A stretch of DNA of 6,366 nucleotides from Dehalococcoidia bacterium (lineage in GTDB: Bacteria; Chloroflexota; Dehalococcoidia; GIF9; AB-539-J10): assembly GCA_023229725.1 (NCBI GenBank), contig JALNYR010000034.1, positions 13,398 through 19,763 of the forward strand, written 5' to 3'. Position numbers and translations under genes: made by a program. The notes under the pieces were generated by a model that had not been told where the DNA came from, did no database searches, and saw only the letters and a program-made list of their open reading frames with translations. Of this stretch, positions 1-6,310 are shown piece after piece (the stretch's first letter is position 1; every line of letters starts with the position of its first letter).

Positions 1-465
1 GTCGACGAGCACTCCCACTCCCACCACATCGCCTCCCACCGCACGCACGGCGTCCAGCGTCTCACGCACCGACTTCCCGGTCGTCAGGACGTCGTCTACA
101 ATCAGCACCTTCTCGCCCGGTTCGATGTGGAAGTCACGGCGCAACGCGCGAACGGTCCCTTCCTTCTCAGCGAAGATGCCTCGCACGCCCAGGTGCCTTG
201 CCGTCTCGTACGACAGGATAACGCCGCCGGTCGTTGGCCCAACGACGACGCTCGGGTTGCGCCCCCGATAGAAGTCGGCAATCATCTTGCACAAGGTGCC
301 GGTGTATTCGGGATACTGGAGGATGCGGAATTTCTCCCAGTAGACGCCGGAATGCAGTCCAGACGTCAGCTCGAAGTGGCCCTCGCGCACGACCCCCGCC
401 TTCTTGAAGAGGTCCTCGGCGCCCGGCTGCGCTCCGACAACTGGTCGTTCCGCGTTCCTGGACAT
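1..465 (-). CDS. pyrE: Orotate phosphoribosyltransferase, 3' end cut by window edge
   Basis: It converts orotate and PRPP to orotidine 5'-monophosphate, the fifth step of de novo pyrimidine synthesis, in the cytoplasm. Reading leftward from ATG at 465 gives 155 residues open to the window edge. The type I phosphoribosyltransferase PRPP loop is clear at residues 121-132 (LIVDDVLTTGKS, with the two Asp at 124-125). The OPRT-type segments are also present: ELTSGLHSG near 32-40, VVGPTTGGV at 74-82 and IFAEKEG at 97-103 (Lys101 in the catalytic-loop region). Family members are usually about 180-210 residues, so roughly 30-50 C-terminal residues lie outside. The start is supported by GAGGG six bases upstream. 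It begins 18 nt after the lepB stop on the same strand, so the two are probably co-transcribed. Identification is secure; only the C-terminus is unseen. Confidence 0.95.
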   Translation of the reverse strand, partial: MSRNAERPVVGAQPGAEDLFKKAGVVREGHFELTSGLHSGVYWEKFRILQYPEYTGTLCKMIADFYRGRNPSVVVGPTTGGVILSYETARHLGVRGIFAEKEGTVRALRRDFHIEPGEKVLIVDDVLTTGKSVRETLDAVRAVGGDVVGVGVLVD

Positions 466-483
466 CTGCTTCCCTCGCTCACG

Positions 484-1026
484 CTAATCGAATTCGAAAT
501 GGTCGATTGTGCCCCACCGCGACGTGGGCCAGTAGATGAATCGCGCTTTGCCGATGAGGTTCTCCTCCGGGACCGTCCAGCCGTTGTGCGAATCGTTGGC
601 GCTATTGCGGTTGTCCCCGAGCATGAAGTATTCCCCATCGGGAATCACCGTCGGCTCCATCTCGTAGCGAGGCTCTTCCTGGACGTACGGCTCGACGAGT
701 GCGTTTCCGTCGACGTACACCGCGCCATCCCGTACCTCCACCGTCTCCCCGGGTAGGCCGATGACGCGCTTCACGAAAGGGAACTCCGAGTTCAGGGAGT
801 CTGGAGGCTGGAAGACCACAACCTCGCCGCGCTCCGGCTCGCCGATGTCGTAGACAGCCTTGTCGACGATGATCCAGTCGCCATCCCGGATATTCGGCAA
901 CATGCACGAATACTGCACCTCATAGCCCTGCACGGTTGCCTTGAGGGGTACGAATATGGCGAGTGCAATAAGCGCGGTGATAAGGAATTCGCGGAGGACT
1001 CTCACAGCAACACGGGATTGTAGCAT
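484..1026 (-). CDS. lepB: Type I signal peptidase with Cys at the nucleophile position
   Basis: A membrane-bound peptidase (family S26) that removes signal peptides from exported proteins outside the cytoplasmic membrane. From ATG at 1026 it is 180 residues: one N-terminal membrane segment (about residues 11-28), then the catalytic fold. Box B reads SCMLPNIRDGD (residues 40-50), box D KRVIGLPGETV (86-96, general-base Lys86) and box E GDNRNSANDSHN (137-148). In the family box B is normally S-M-x-P with Ser as nucleophile; here the residue before Met is Cys41, preceded by Ser40. I chose ATG 1026 because GGAGGG lies four bases upstream; a longer form starting at TTG 1056 would add ten residues without a ribosome site. 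It is followed by pyrE. Family assignment is firm. Whether Cys41 is catalytic, or the protein is impaired, is open. Confidence 0.94.
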   Translation of the reverse strand: MLQSRVAVRVLREFLITALIALAIFVPLKATVQGYEVQYSCMLPNIRDGDWIIVDKAVYDIGEPERGEVVVFQPPDSLNSEFPFVKRVIGLPGETVEVRDGAVYVDGNALVEPYVQEEPRYEMEPTVIPDGEYFMLGDNRNSANDSHNGWTVPEENLIGKARFIYWPTSRWGTIDHFEFD

Positions 1027-1029
1027 AAA

Positions 1030-1035
1030 CCCTCC
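1030..1035 (-). promoter_or_regulatory. Ribosome binding site that fixes the lepB start
   Basis: On the minus strand GGAGGG stands four bases before the ATG at 1026. It decides for this start over the in-frame TTG at 1056, which lies upstream of the site and would place the Shine-Dalgarno inside the coding region. Confidence 0.75.
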
Positions 1036-1068
1036 GGCACCACGGGGCGTTATCAATAGTAGAACCCG

Positions 1069-1128
1069 TCAGGCCACCGCGTGCCGGCACACGGCCCCGG
1101 CGAGCGGCAGCGCGAGAGACGGTTGCAT
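1069..1128 (-). CDS. Possible 19-codon leader ORF upstream of lepB
   Basis: On the minus strand an ATG at 1128 opens a 19-residue frame (MQPSLALPLAGAVCRHAVA) ending in TGA at 1069-1071. AGGAGGT (1131-1137) precedes it, a near-perfect complement of the 16S 3' end but only two bases from the ATG, closer than usual. It lies in the 5' region of lepB, 42 nt before the lepB ATG. The residues match nothing I recognise. It may be a leader peptide, or chance in GC-rich DNA. There is no visible attenuator hairpin with a U-tract between it and lepB. Confidence 0.2.
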   Translation of the reverse strand: MQPSLALPLAGAVCRHAVA

Positions 1129-1138
1129 CCACCTCCTG

Positions 1139-1171
1139 CCGAAGTGCCCCGCTCCGAGCGGGGCACTTCGG
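1139..1171 (+). terminator. Perfect 14-bp inverted repeat, terminator-like, no assigned gene
   Basis: CCGAAGTGCCCCGC (1139-1152) and its exact complement (1158-1171) flank a five-base TCCGA spacer whose ends can also pair, giving a long GC-rich hairpin. On the plus strand it is followed by GTTTCTC, a weak U-tract. On the minus strand it is followed by CAGGAGG, which does not suit termination. So it looks more like a rightward intrinsic terminator. Yet the only genes to its left are read leftward and the tRNA starts to its right. It may end an unannotated small RNA or antisense transcript over the lepB leader, or insulate the tRNA promoter. The structure is certain, the role is not. Confidence 0.55.
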
Positions 1172-1184
1172 TTTCTCGGTCAGC

Positions 1185-1214
1185 TTGTAAGGGTCGAGCA
1201 ACGGGTGCTAGAAT
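1185..1214 (+). promoter_or_regulatory. Extended -10 sigma70-type promoter of the tRNA-Lys gene
   Basis: TTGTAA (1185-1190, four of six matches to TTGACA) is followed after 18 bases by TAGAAT (1209-1214, five of six matches to TATAAT). The -10 box is preceded by TG at 1206-1207, the extended -10 motif. Predicted initiation near 1221 leaves only a few bases of leader before the mature tRNA 5' end at 1225. Confidence 0.7.
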
Positions 1215-1224
1215 TGCGCGTCGC

Positions 1225-1297
<73 letters not shown>

Positions 1298-1403
1298 GTC
1301 GATGTCTCTCTTCCACCGCATCGCACGAGCCTGTTCCGCTGTGCCGTTCCGTGCATCCGATGTCATTCGTGCGCTCCGGCTGAGGCAACGATCTGTTCTT
1401 GCT

Positions 1404-1412
1404 GGGGGGGGG
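1404..1412 (+). repeat. G9 homopolymer upstream of the STT3 promoter
   Basis: Nine consecutive G lie nine bases upstream of the candidate -35 box of the oligosaccharyltransferase gene, in the otherwise gene-free stretch 1298-1471. Tracts of this length slip during replication in some bacteria and can alter expression of surface-glycan genes. Whether this one varies cannot be seen from a single sequence. Confidence 0.9.
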
Positions 1413-1421
1413 CCGCCGTCA

Positions 1422-1450
1422 TTGCGTGCGGGTGGGCCTTCACCTATAAT
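1422..1450 (+). promoter_or_regulatory. Sigma70-type promoter of the STT3-flippase operon
   Basis: A perfect TATAAT (1445-1450) is spaced exactly 17 bases from TTGCGT (1422-1427, only the TTG half matches consensus). Initiation is expected near 1457, about 15 bases before the ATG at 1472. No Shine-Dalgarno is present in that interval, so the transcript would have a very short leader. Confidence 0.65.
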
Positions 1451-1471
1451 CGCATCCGGCACGTACTTGCC

Positions 1472-3817
1472 ATGACCAGTCATCGACGACCAACACTCAA
1501 CGGTCCACTTCTGACGGTTCTTGTTGTGGGCATCGCCATCGCTATCGCGCTCGCCATCCGCATCCTCTGGCCATACCCGAACGTTGCAGTGAACGGCGCG
1601 GTCTGGTTCCGCGAAATGGATGGCTGGTACCACATGCGCCTGGTGGACAGCCTCCTCGCCAATTTCCCGCACACCACACCGTTCGATCCGTACTCGTCGT
1701 ATCCCCATGGCATCGAGCCTCCGTTCCACCCGTTGACGCGGTGGCTCATCGCGCTGGGCGCCATGTTGATTGGCGGGACCTCCCCGGCCGCACATACTGT
1801 CGACATGGTCGGCGGACTCTATCCCGCCATCCTTGGCGCGTTGACCATCGTGCCGGTGTATCTGATTGCACGACGTCTCGCCGGGCCGGTGGCGGCGGCG
1901 ATTGCCGCCGTCGTGCTGGCAACGATGCCGGGCGAGTTCCTTTCGAGGTCGCTGTTCGGTTTCACCGATCACCACATGACGGAGGCATTCTTCTCCACGC
2001 TGGCTCTGCTCTTCCTGCTGCTCGGGACAGACGCGGCCGCAGCCGGCTCCGTCTCACTCAGCAGTCTCCGCGCGGGCGTCACTCCTGCGGCCCGGCGGAC
2101 GCTCCTGTGTGCCGCTCTTGGCGGCCTGTCGCTTGGCCTCTATTTAGTGGGGTGGCGCGGCGGCTTGATGGTGCTCGCCGTCATACTTGTCTATACCGTC
2201 GTTCGTGCGGTGCTGGACTACGTGCGGAACATCGCCGCGGACGACGTAGTCCTCGTCTGTTCTCCCGCCGTCGCGATCGCCGGGATTATGGTGAGCCCTC
2301 TGATTCCGACGCACTGGACCCCCGCTCTGTATGTTGCCGCGTTGCTGGCGACAGCCCTCGCCCCGATTGCGCTCAGATTGCTCAACACTGCGGCGCGGAG
2401 TCGCCACGTTTCGCCGAGGGCTTATGTCGCAATCATCTGTGGCATTGCGGCGCTCTGTCTTGCCGCCATCGGCATCGTCGCCCCCGAGGTGCTGAGATAC
2501 GCCCTCCGAGCACTTGACTTCCTGTTGCCTACAGGGGCCTCGCTTACCATCATGGAGATGCATCCTCTGTTGCTGCCGGGAGGAGAGTTCTCGCTGCGTG
2601 TCGCCTGGACCAACTTCGTGACCGTCCTTCCCGCCTCGGTTCTCGCCCTCCTCGTGCTGTGGCGCTCGCACCGTGCCCCGAAGGGCAACCACGTCACGTT
2701 GTTTGTCGTGTGGAGTCTCTGCATGCTGGTTGCCGTGCTGTTTCAGCGCCGGTTTGGATACTACTACGCCGTCAACGCGGCCGTACTCACCGGACTACTC
2801 GCCGCATGGGTTTGGAGAAGCGACTACGTGCAGACACGCATTCAGTCGCTGGGACGCAGCACACGCGTGGTCGCCGTAGCCGGAAGCAAGGCGGCGCGCA
2901 AAGCCCTGAGGGCCAATCGCGAGGAGAGGCGCGGAGCTGTCACACTCGTCGCGGTGCTTCTCGTGACATTCGTGGCTGCCATCCTGGCCCCGTGTGTCAA
3001 CATGGCCCGCAACTTCGCCATTGAGCCGGGACTCATGACGCGCGGCTGGTATGAGACGCTCGGGTGGCTGCGAGACAACACACCCGACCCGCTTCCGGAG
3101 GGGAGCTACTACGCTCTGATTCAGCCTCCACCCGACGGCGCCGACTTCGACTATCCCGACCAGGCATGGAGCGTCATGGCATGGTGGGATTTCGGACACT
3201 GGATAACCCGTGTCAGCCATCGGATTCCCGTTGCCAACCCGTTTCAGAGCGGAGTGGAGACCGCCTCGATGTACTTCTTGTCCGGCTCAGAGGCCGAAGG
3301 GATCGGTGTATTGGGCTCAAGGGATTCACGCTACGTCGTGACGGATGCCCGCACCGCAGTGCTCGCGTTCCATGCCGTGGCTGCCTGGGGGGGACATCAG
3401 CGCTCCGACTACTACGAGGTCTACTCGCAACGGACGTCAACGTCGGGGCTTGAGACAATCGTCCTCTACTACCCGGAGTACTACCAGTCTATGCTCGTCC
3501 GCCTGCAGTGCTTCTCGGGACAATCGTACCAGCCTGACCAGTTCCGGGTCGTGACATACGAAGACGGCGGCGGACTGCCCGGCGCAGACAAGCTGATTGT
3601 GGACCTGGAGAGGTTCGACACCTACGAGGAGGCCATCTCATTCCTCCAGGCCGGAGACAGCGGCCACATGAGGCTGGTCAGTTCCGACCCCTTCGACTCG
3701 TGCGTGCCGCTCGAGACGCTCGCTTCGTACACGCTGGCCTTCGAGTCGCGGGAGACAGCCACGCTGAGCGGTCATCAGGTCCCGGCGGTCAGAGTCTTCG
3801 AGGTCGCCGGGATATAG
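1472..3817 (+). CDS. STT3/AglB-type oligosaccharyltransferase (GT66)
   Basis: An integral membrane enzyme expected to move an oligosaccharide from a polyprenyl phosphate carrier to Asn in N-x-S/T sequons on the outer membrane face. The N-terminal two thirds (about 12-510) is polytopic. It carries the family's catalytic motifs: Asp50 in EMDGWYHMR (first acidic motif), Asp166 and His168 in SRSLFGFTDHHM (second acidic motif, D-x-H as in archaeal AglB rather than D-x-D as in PglB) and TIME at 359-362 (the TIxE motif of the periplasmic loop). The C-terminal soluble domain has WWDFGHW at 571-577 (sequon-binding WWDYG motif with Phe for Tyr), then NPFQSG, and ends VRVFEVAGI as in AglB proteins. At 781 residues it lies between bacterial PglB (about 710) and many archaeal AglB. 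A basic cytoplasmic loop spans about 455-488. No Shine-Dalgarno is seen, but no later start keeps the first membrane helix. The flippase follows in the same direction. Glycan and acceptors are unknown. Confidence 0.93.
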   Translation: MTSHRRPTLNGPLLTVLVVGIAIAIALAIRILWPYPNVAVNGAVWFREMDGWYHMRLVDSLLANFPHTTPFDPYSSYPHGIEPPFHPLTRWLIALGAMLIGGTSPAAHTVDMVGGLYPAILGALTIVPVYLIARRLAGPVAAAIAAVVLATMPGEFLSRSLFGFTDHHMTEAFFSTLALLFLLLGTDAAAAGSVSLSSLRAGVTPAARRTLLCAALGGLSLGLYLVGWRGGLMVLAVILVYTVVRAVLDYVRNIAADDVVLVCSPAVAIAGIMVSPLIPTHWTPALYVAALLATALAPIALRLLNTAARSRHVSPRAYVAIICGIAALCLAAIGIVAPEVLRYALRALDFLLPTGASLTIMEMHPLLLPGGEFSLRVAWTNFVTVLPASVLALLVLWRSHRAPKGNHVTLFVVWSLCMLVAVLFQRRFGYYYAVNAAVLTGLLAAWVWRSDYVQTRIQSLGRSTRVVAVAGSKAARKALRANREERRGAVTLVAVLLVTFVAAILAPCVNMARNFAIEPGLMTRGWYETLGWLRDNTPDPLPEGSYYALIQPPPDGADFDYPDQAWSVMAWWDFGHWITRVSHRIPVANPFQSGVETASMYFLSGSEAEGIGVLGSRDSRYVVTDARTAVLAFHAVAAWGGHQRSDYYEVYSQRTSTSGLETIVLYYPEYYQSMLVRLQCFSGQSYQPDQFRVVTYEDGGGLPGADKLIVDLERFDTYEEAISFLQAGDSGHMRLVSSDPFDSCVPLETLASYTLAFESRETATLSGHQVPAVRVFEVAGI

Positions 3818-3850
3818 ACTCGGGCGCTCTTGCCGCGAGGCGAGGCAGCT

Positions 3851-3857
3851 GGTGGAG
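3851..3857 (+). promoter_or_regulatory. Ribosome binding site of the flippase gene
   Basis: GGTGGAG lies eight bases before the ATG at 3866. It supports that start over the in-frame TTG at 3830, which would add twelve unremarkable residues and has no such site. Confidence 0.6.
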
Positions 3858-3865
3858 TACCGGCG

Positions 3866-5218
3866 ATGGAGAGAGGAACTGAAAGCAACGACGGAGCAAG
3901 CCGCGGCAAGCCCGCGCTTGCCAGACGCGGCCTGAATCACTACCTCTCGGTCATCGCTCACACGGCCCGTTCTTCGCTCTATGCCAACGCGTTCTACATC
4001 ATGCTGTCTCAGGCCGGGATGGCATTGCTTGGCTTCTTCTTCTGGGTCATCGTTGCGCGCTACTACACCGAGGCGGAGGTCGGATACAGCTCAGCCATCA
4101 TCTCGGCAATCGGACTGGTCTCCCTCATCGCCCACATGGGCCTCGAGTCCTTTCTGGTGCGATTCCTCTCGCGGGCCGAGGCCCCCGTCAACCTGTTCAA
4201 TACGTGTCTCACGTACTCGGCAATAGCCGCCTTCCTCGTGTCGCTTCTGTTCGCTGCCGGCATGACCGTGTGGTCGTCGGAGATCGGCTTCGTCGCAACT
4301 CAACCGGTATTCCTGGCGGCATTCGTCTGTTTCTCCGTCGCCTCGAACATATCCGGCACGACCTCCGGTGCGCTGATAGGGTGCCGCAAGTCGCACCTCC
4401 TCCTCGTCAAGGACACGGCCTTCGGCGTAGTGAAACTGGCTCTGCCTCTTCTGTTTGTCGCGTACTTCCACTCGTTCGGCATTGTCGCCAGCTGGGGCAT
4501 AGCCACGATGGCAGGGACGGTCATCGCCCTCATCGCCCTGGTACCCAGGGCCATTCCGGGCTACGTCTTCGCTCCCGCCTTCGGCGCCAGGCTTGTCCGC
4601 AGGGCATGGGGCTTCTCCAGCCTCAGCTACGGCATCACGCTTGTCGGCACAATGCCCAAGTACGCGATGCCCCTCATCGTCATCAATGCGCTCGGGCCGG
4701 AAGAGAACGGCTTCTTCTACGTTGCCTGGGCTGTGGCGACCGTGCTCTACCTCATCCCCGGCGCCGTGGCGCAGTCGCTGTTTGCCGAAGGGTCCTACAA
4801 CAAGCGCGCCCTCAGGCGGCACGTCGTTCACGCTTTCGGGATGAGCTACCTGCTGCTCATTCCGGCGTGTCTGTTCTTCGTCCTGCTGGGAGGACCGATT
4901 CTGTCCACTTTCGGCGCCGGCTACTCTGAACGTTCTCTCGACCTCCTCAGAATCCTGGCACTGACAAGCCTTCCCATGACCGTCGAACGTGTGCACTTCT
5001 CCGCGCTGCGAGTACGCGGTTATCTGAAGGAAGTGCTCAAGTGGCGGTCGCTGCTGACGGTGTGCCTCATCGCTGCAAGCTGGTACTTCGTCCGAACTGA
5101 GGGGCTTGAGGCAATAGGCTGGGTGTACCTCGTGGTGCACGGCGTGAGCGCGGTCCTCATCCTCGCGCTCCGAAGGGGAGCGTGGGGTGAGAAAGAGGGC
5201 GCCGTTCAAGCGAGCTGA
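3866..5218 (+). CDS. Wzx-like oligosaccharide/polysaccharide flippase (MOP superfamily)
   Basis: A membrane protein of the polysaccharide transport (Wzx/RfbX) branch of the MOP superfamily, expected to turn lipid-linked glycans from the inner to the outer face of the cytoplasmic membrane. The 450-residue product has a charged N-terminus of about 35 residues, then about 12 hydrophobic segments (first at about 41-63, last at about 416-436). Family-like features are the opening SQAGMALLGFFFWVIVARYY, then EVGYSSAIIS (71-80), GLESFLVRFLSR (92-103) and SLFAEGSYNKRALRRH (304-319), the last typical of this branch. Length fits the family. It begins 48 nt after the STT3 stop with no promoter or terminator seen between, so one operon is likely. 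This implies it supplies the STT3 substrate, much as the Wzx-like AglR of haloarchaea is proposed to act in N-glycosylation. The actual glycan is unknown; export of an unrelated polysaccharide remains possible. Confidence 0.88.
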   Translation: MERGTESNDGASRGKPALARRGLNHYLSVIAHTARSSLYANAFYIMLSQAGMALLGFFFWVIVARYYTEAEVGYSSAIISAIGLVSLIAHMGLESFLVRFLSRAEAPVNLFNTCLTYSAIAAFLVSLLFAAGMTVWSSEIGFVATQPVFLAAFVCFSVASNISGTTSGALIGCRKSHLLLVKDTAFGVVKLALPLLFVAYFHSFGIVASWGIATMAGTVIALIALVPRAIPGYVFAPAFGARLVRRAWGFSSLSYGITLVGTMPKYAMPLIVINALGPEENGFFYVAWAVATVLYLIPGAVAQSLFAEGSYNKRALRRHVVHAFGMSYLLLIPACLFFVLLGGPILSTFGAGYSERSLDLLRILALTSLPMTVERVHFSALRVRGYLKEVLKWRSLLTVCLIAASWYFVRTEGLEAIGWVYLVVHGVSAVLILALRRGAWGEKEGAVQAS

Positions 5219-5274
5219 CCGGCTCGTTCTGCCGCCACGTCGGGGCCGGAGCGGAGATTCCACAGCGGGGAGTG

Positions 5275-6306
5275 TCAGCAGCCGTGCGACACCCGGCTGC
5301 GTCTCGCCGTCCCTTCAACGTACCCTGCGCCGACGCACAACAGTGCGAGCAGGGTCGTCGCGCCCTGTCGCAGTGCCACCCCCGGTCGCGACCCCAGCGA
5401 CCGCACTCGCGCAACACCCTCCCGAGCAAGCACACCCAGAAGCTCCCACTCCGTATCGAGGATTCGCTCCTCGGGGACGCTGTCTCTCCGGAACGCAGCT
5501 TTGAAGCGACCTTCCCAATAGGCGCGCCGCATCAGCGACCGCGCGGCAAGGCGGTACTTGCGCACGCGATGCCAGACTACAATGTCCGGTACGTAGTAGA
5601 TAGAGTTCCCGGTCTCGTTTGCAGCCCGCCTGGAGAACTCCGGCTCTTCGCCTCCTACGCCGCGCCACCCACCCGTTCCCCATCCCGAGATGCCCAGTCT
5701 CTCATTGAACAGGCGCCCACCGTCGAACGCAGCGCGGCGGAACGACATGTTTGCGCCGTACCCATTTCGCACCACCATCGGCAGCGGTGAGCGCCAGTAC
5801 GTACACGACACCATCCAGTAGAGCTCTCTGGGGAACCACTCCATCGACGGCGTATCCCAGAGCGGCAGGATTGCCCCTGCCACGCCGATGGCGTCGGGAT
5901 GACCCGAATAGAACGCGTGTGTCTCCTCGCACCATGTCTCCGCGAGGACGGCGTCATCGTCGGCGAAGGCGACGATGTCACCCCGCGCATGCCGCACTCC
6001 GACATTCCGCGCCAGCGCGACGCGGGGTTCTGCGTCGACGTACAGAGCTCTCGCACCCGCAACCCTGAGATGGCTTAGCCGTTCACCAACCAGGGCAAGG
6101 AGGGACTCCGACTTCTGCACGACAATGAGCAGCTCGTCCACCGGTGAGGTCTGCCTCTCGACGCTGTCGAGAAGGGCATGGATGTCAGCGGCACGTTGCA
6201 GGCTGTAACAGGGAACGACGAGGGAAACGCTGCAGGCATCGTGGGGCACACGGGCGGCGGCATCCTCGCTGGATGAGAGAGCAGCAGCTTCGCCGACATC
6301 GACCAT
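5275..6306 (-). CDS. Family 2 glycosyltransferase with C-terminal hydrophobic segment
   Basis: An inverting GT-A transferase that probably adds a sugar from a nucleotide-sugar donor to a growing glycan at the cytoplasmic membrane face. Of its 343 residues, the Rossmann-like start SVSLVVPCY is at 26-34, followed by ALARNVGVRHARGDIVAF (97-114) and the metal-binding DDD at 116-118. The acceptor part has ELYWMVSCTY (161-170), RNGYGANMSFRR (180-191) and GGEEPEF (218-224), the usual place of the catalytic acidic residue, then VVWHRV (243-248). A hydrophobic helix near 310-330 could anchor it to the membrane. The ATG at 6306 has AGAGG ten bases upstream, overlapping the end of the preceding gene, whose stop is only 4 nt away. 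It converges on the flippase with 56 nt between stops. Donor and acceptor sugars cannot be told from sequence. Confidence 0.9.
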   Translation of the reverse strand: MVDVGEAAALSSSEDAAARVPHDACSVSLVVPCYSLQRAADIHALLDSVERQTSPVDELLIVVQKSESLLALVGERLSHLRVAGARALYVDAEPRVALARNVGVRHARGDIVAFADDDAVLAETWCEETHAFYSGHPDAIGVAGAILPLWDTPSMEWFPRELYWMVSCTYWRSPLPMVVRNGYGANMSFRRAAFDGGRLFNERLGISGWGTGGWRGVGGEEPEFSRRAANETGNSIYYVPDIVVWHRVRKYRLAARSLMRRAYWEGRFKAAFRRDSVPEERILDTEWELLGVLAREGVARVRSLGSRPGVALRQGATTLLALLCVGAGYVEGTARRSRVSHGC

Positions 6307-6310
6307 CGCG

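Noticed and set aside
127..756. 209-codon plus-strand frame over pyrE and lepB
   Set aside because: Both underlying minus-strand genes have clear catalytic motifs; the plus frame has none.
1027..1056. Ten-residue longer lepB starting at TTG 1056
   Set aside because: No ribosome site precedes the TTG, whereas GGAGGG stands four bases before ATG 1026.
1056..1061. TACTAT on the minus strand as a -10 box for lepB
   Set aside because: Four of six matches, with no -35-like sequence at 16-18 bases, so not enough to call a promoter.
1298..1403. CRISPR, insertion sequence or further RNA gene after the tRNA
   Set aside because: No repeated units, terminal repeats or second cloverleaf; nothing seen apart from one open 7-bp pairing.
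3830..3865. Twelve-residue longer flippase starting at TTG 3830
   Set aside because: GGTGGAG is well placed for ATG 3866, and the extra residues add no membrane or family feature.
5219..5249. Weak hairpin CCGGCTC/GGGCCGG between the converging genes as a shared terminator
   Set aside because: Seven pairs including a G-U, a 17-base loop and no U-tract on either strand.
4091..5263. 390-codon minus-strand frame opposite the flippase
   Set aside because: Its highly charged, low-complexity composition is the antisense image of hydrophobic codons in GC-rich DNA; the flippase frame explains the region.
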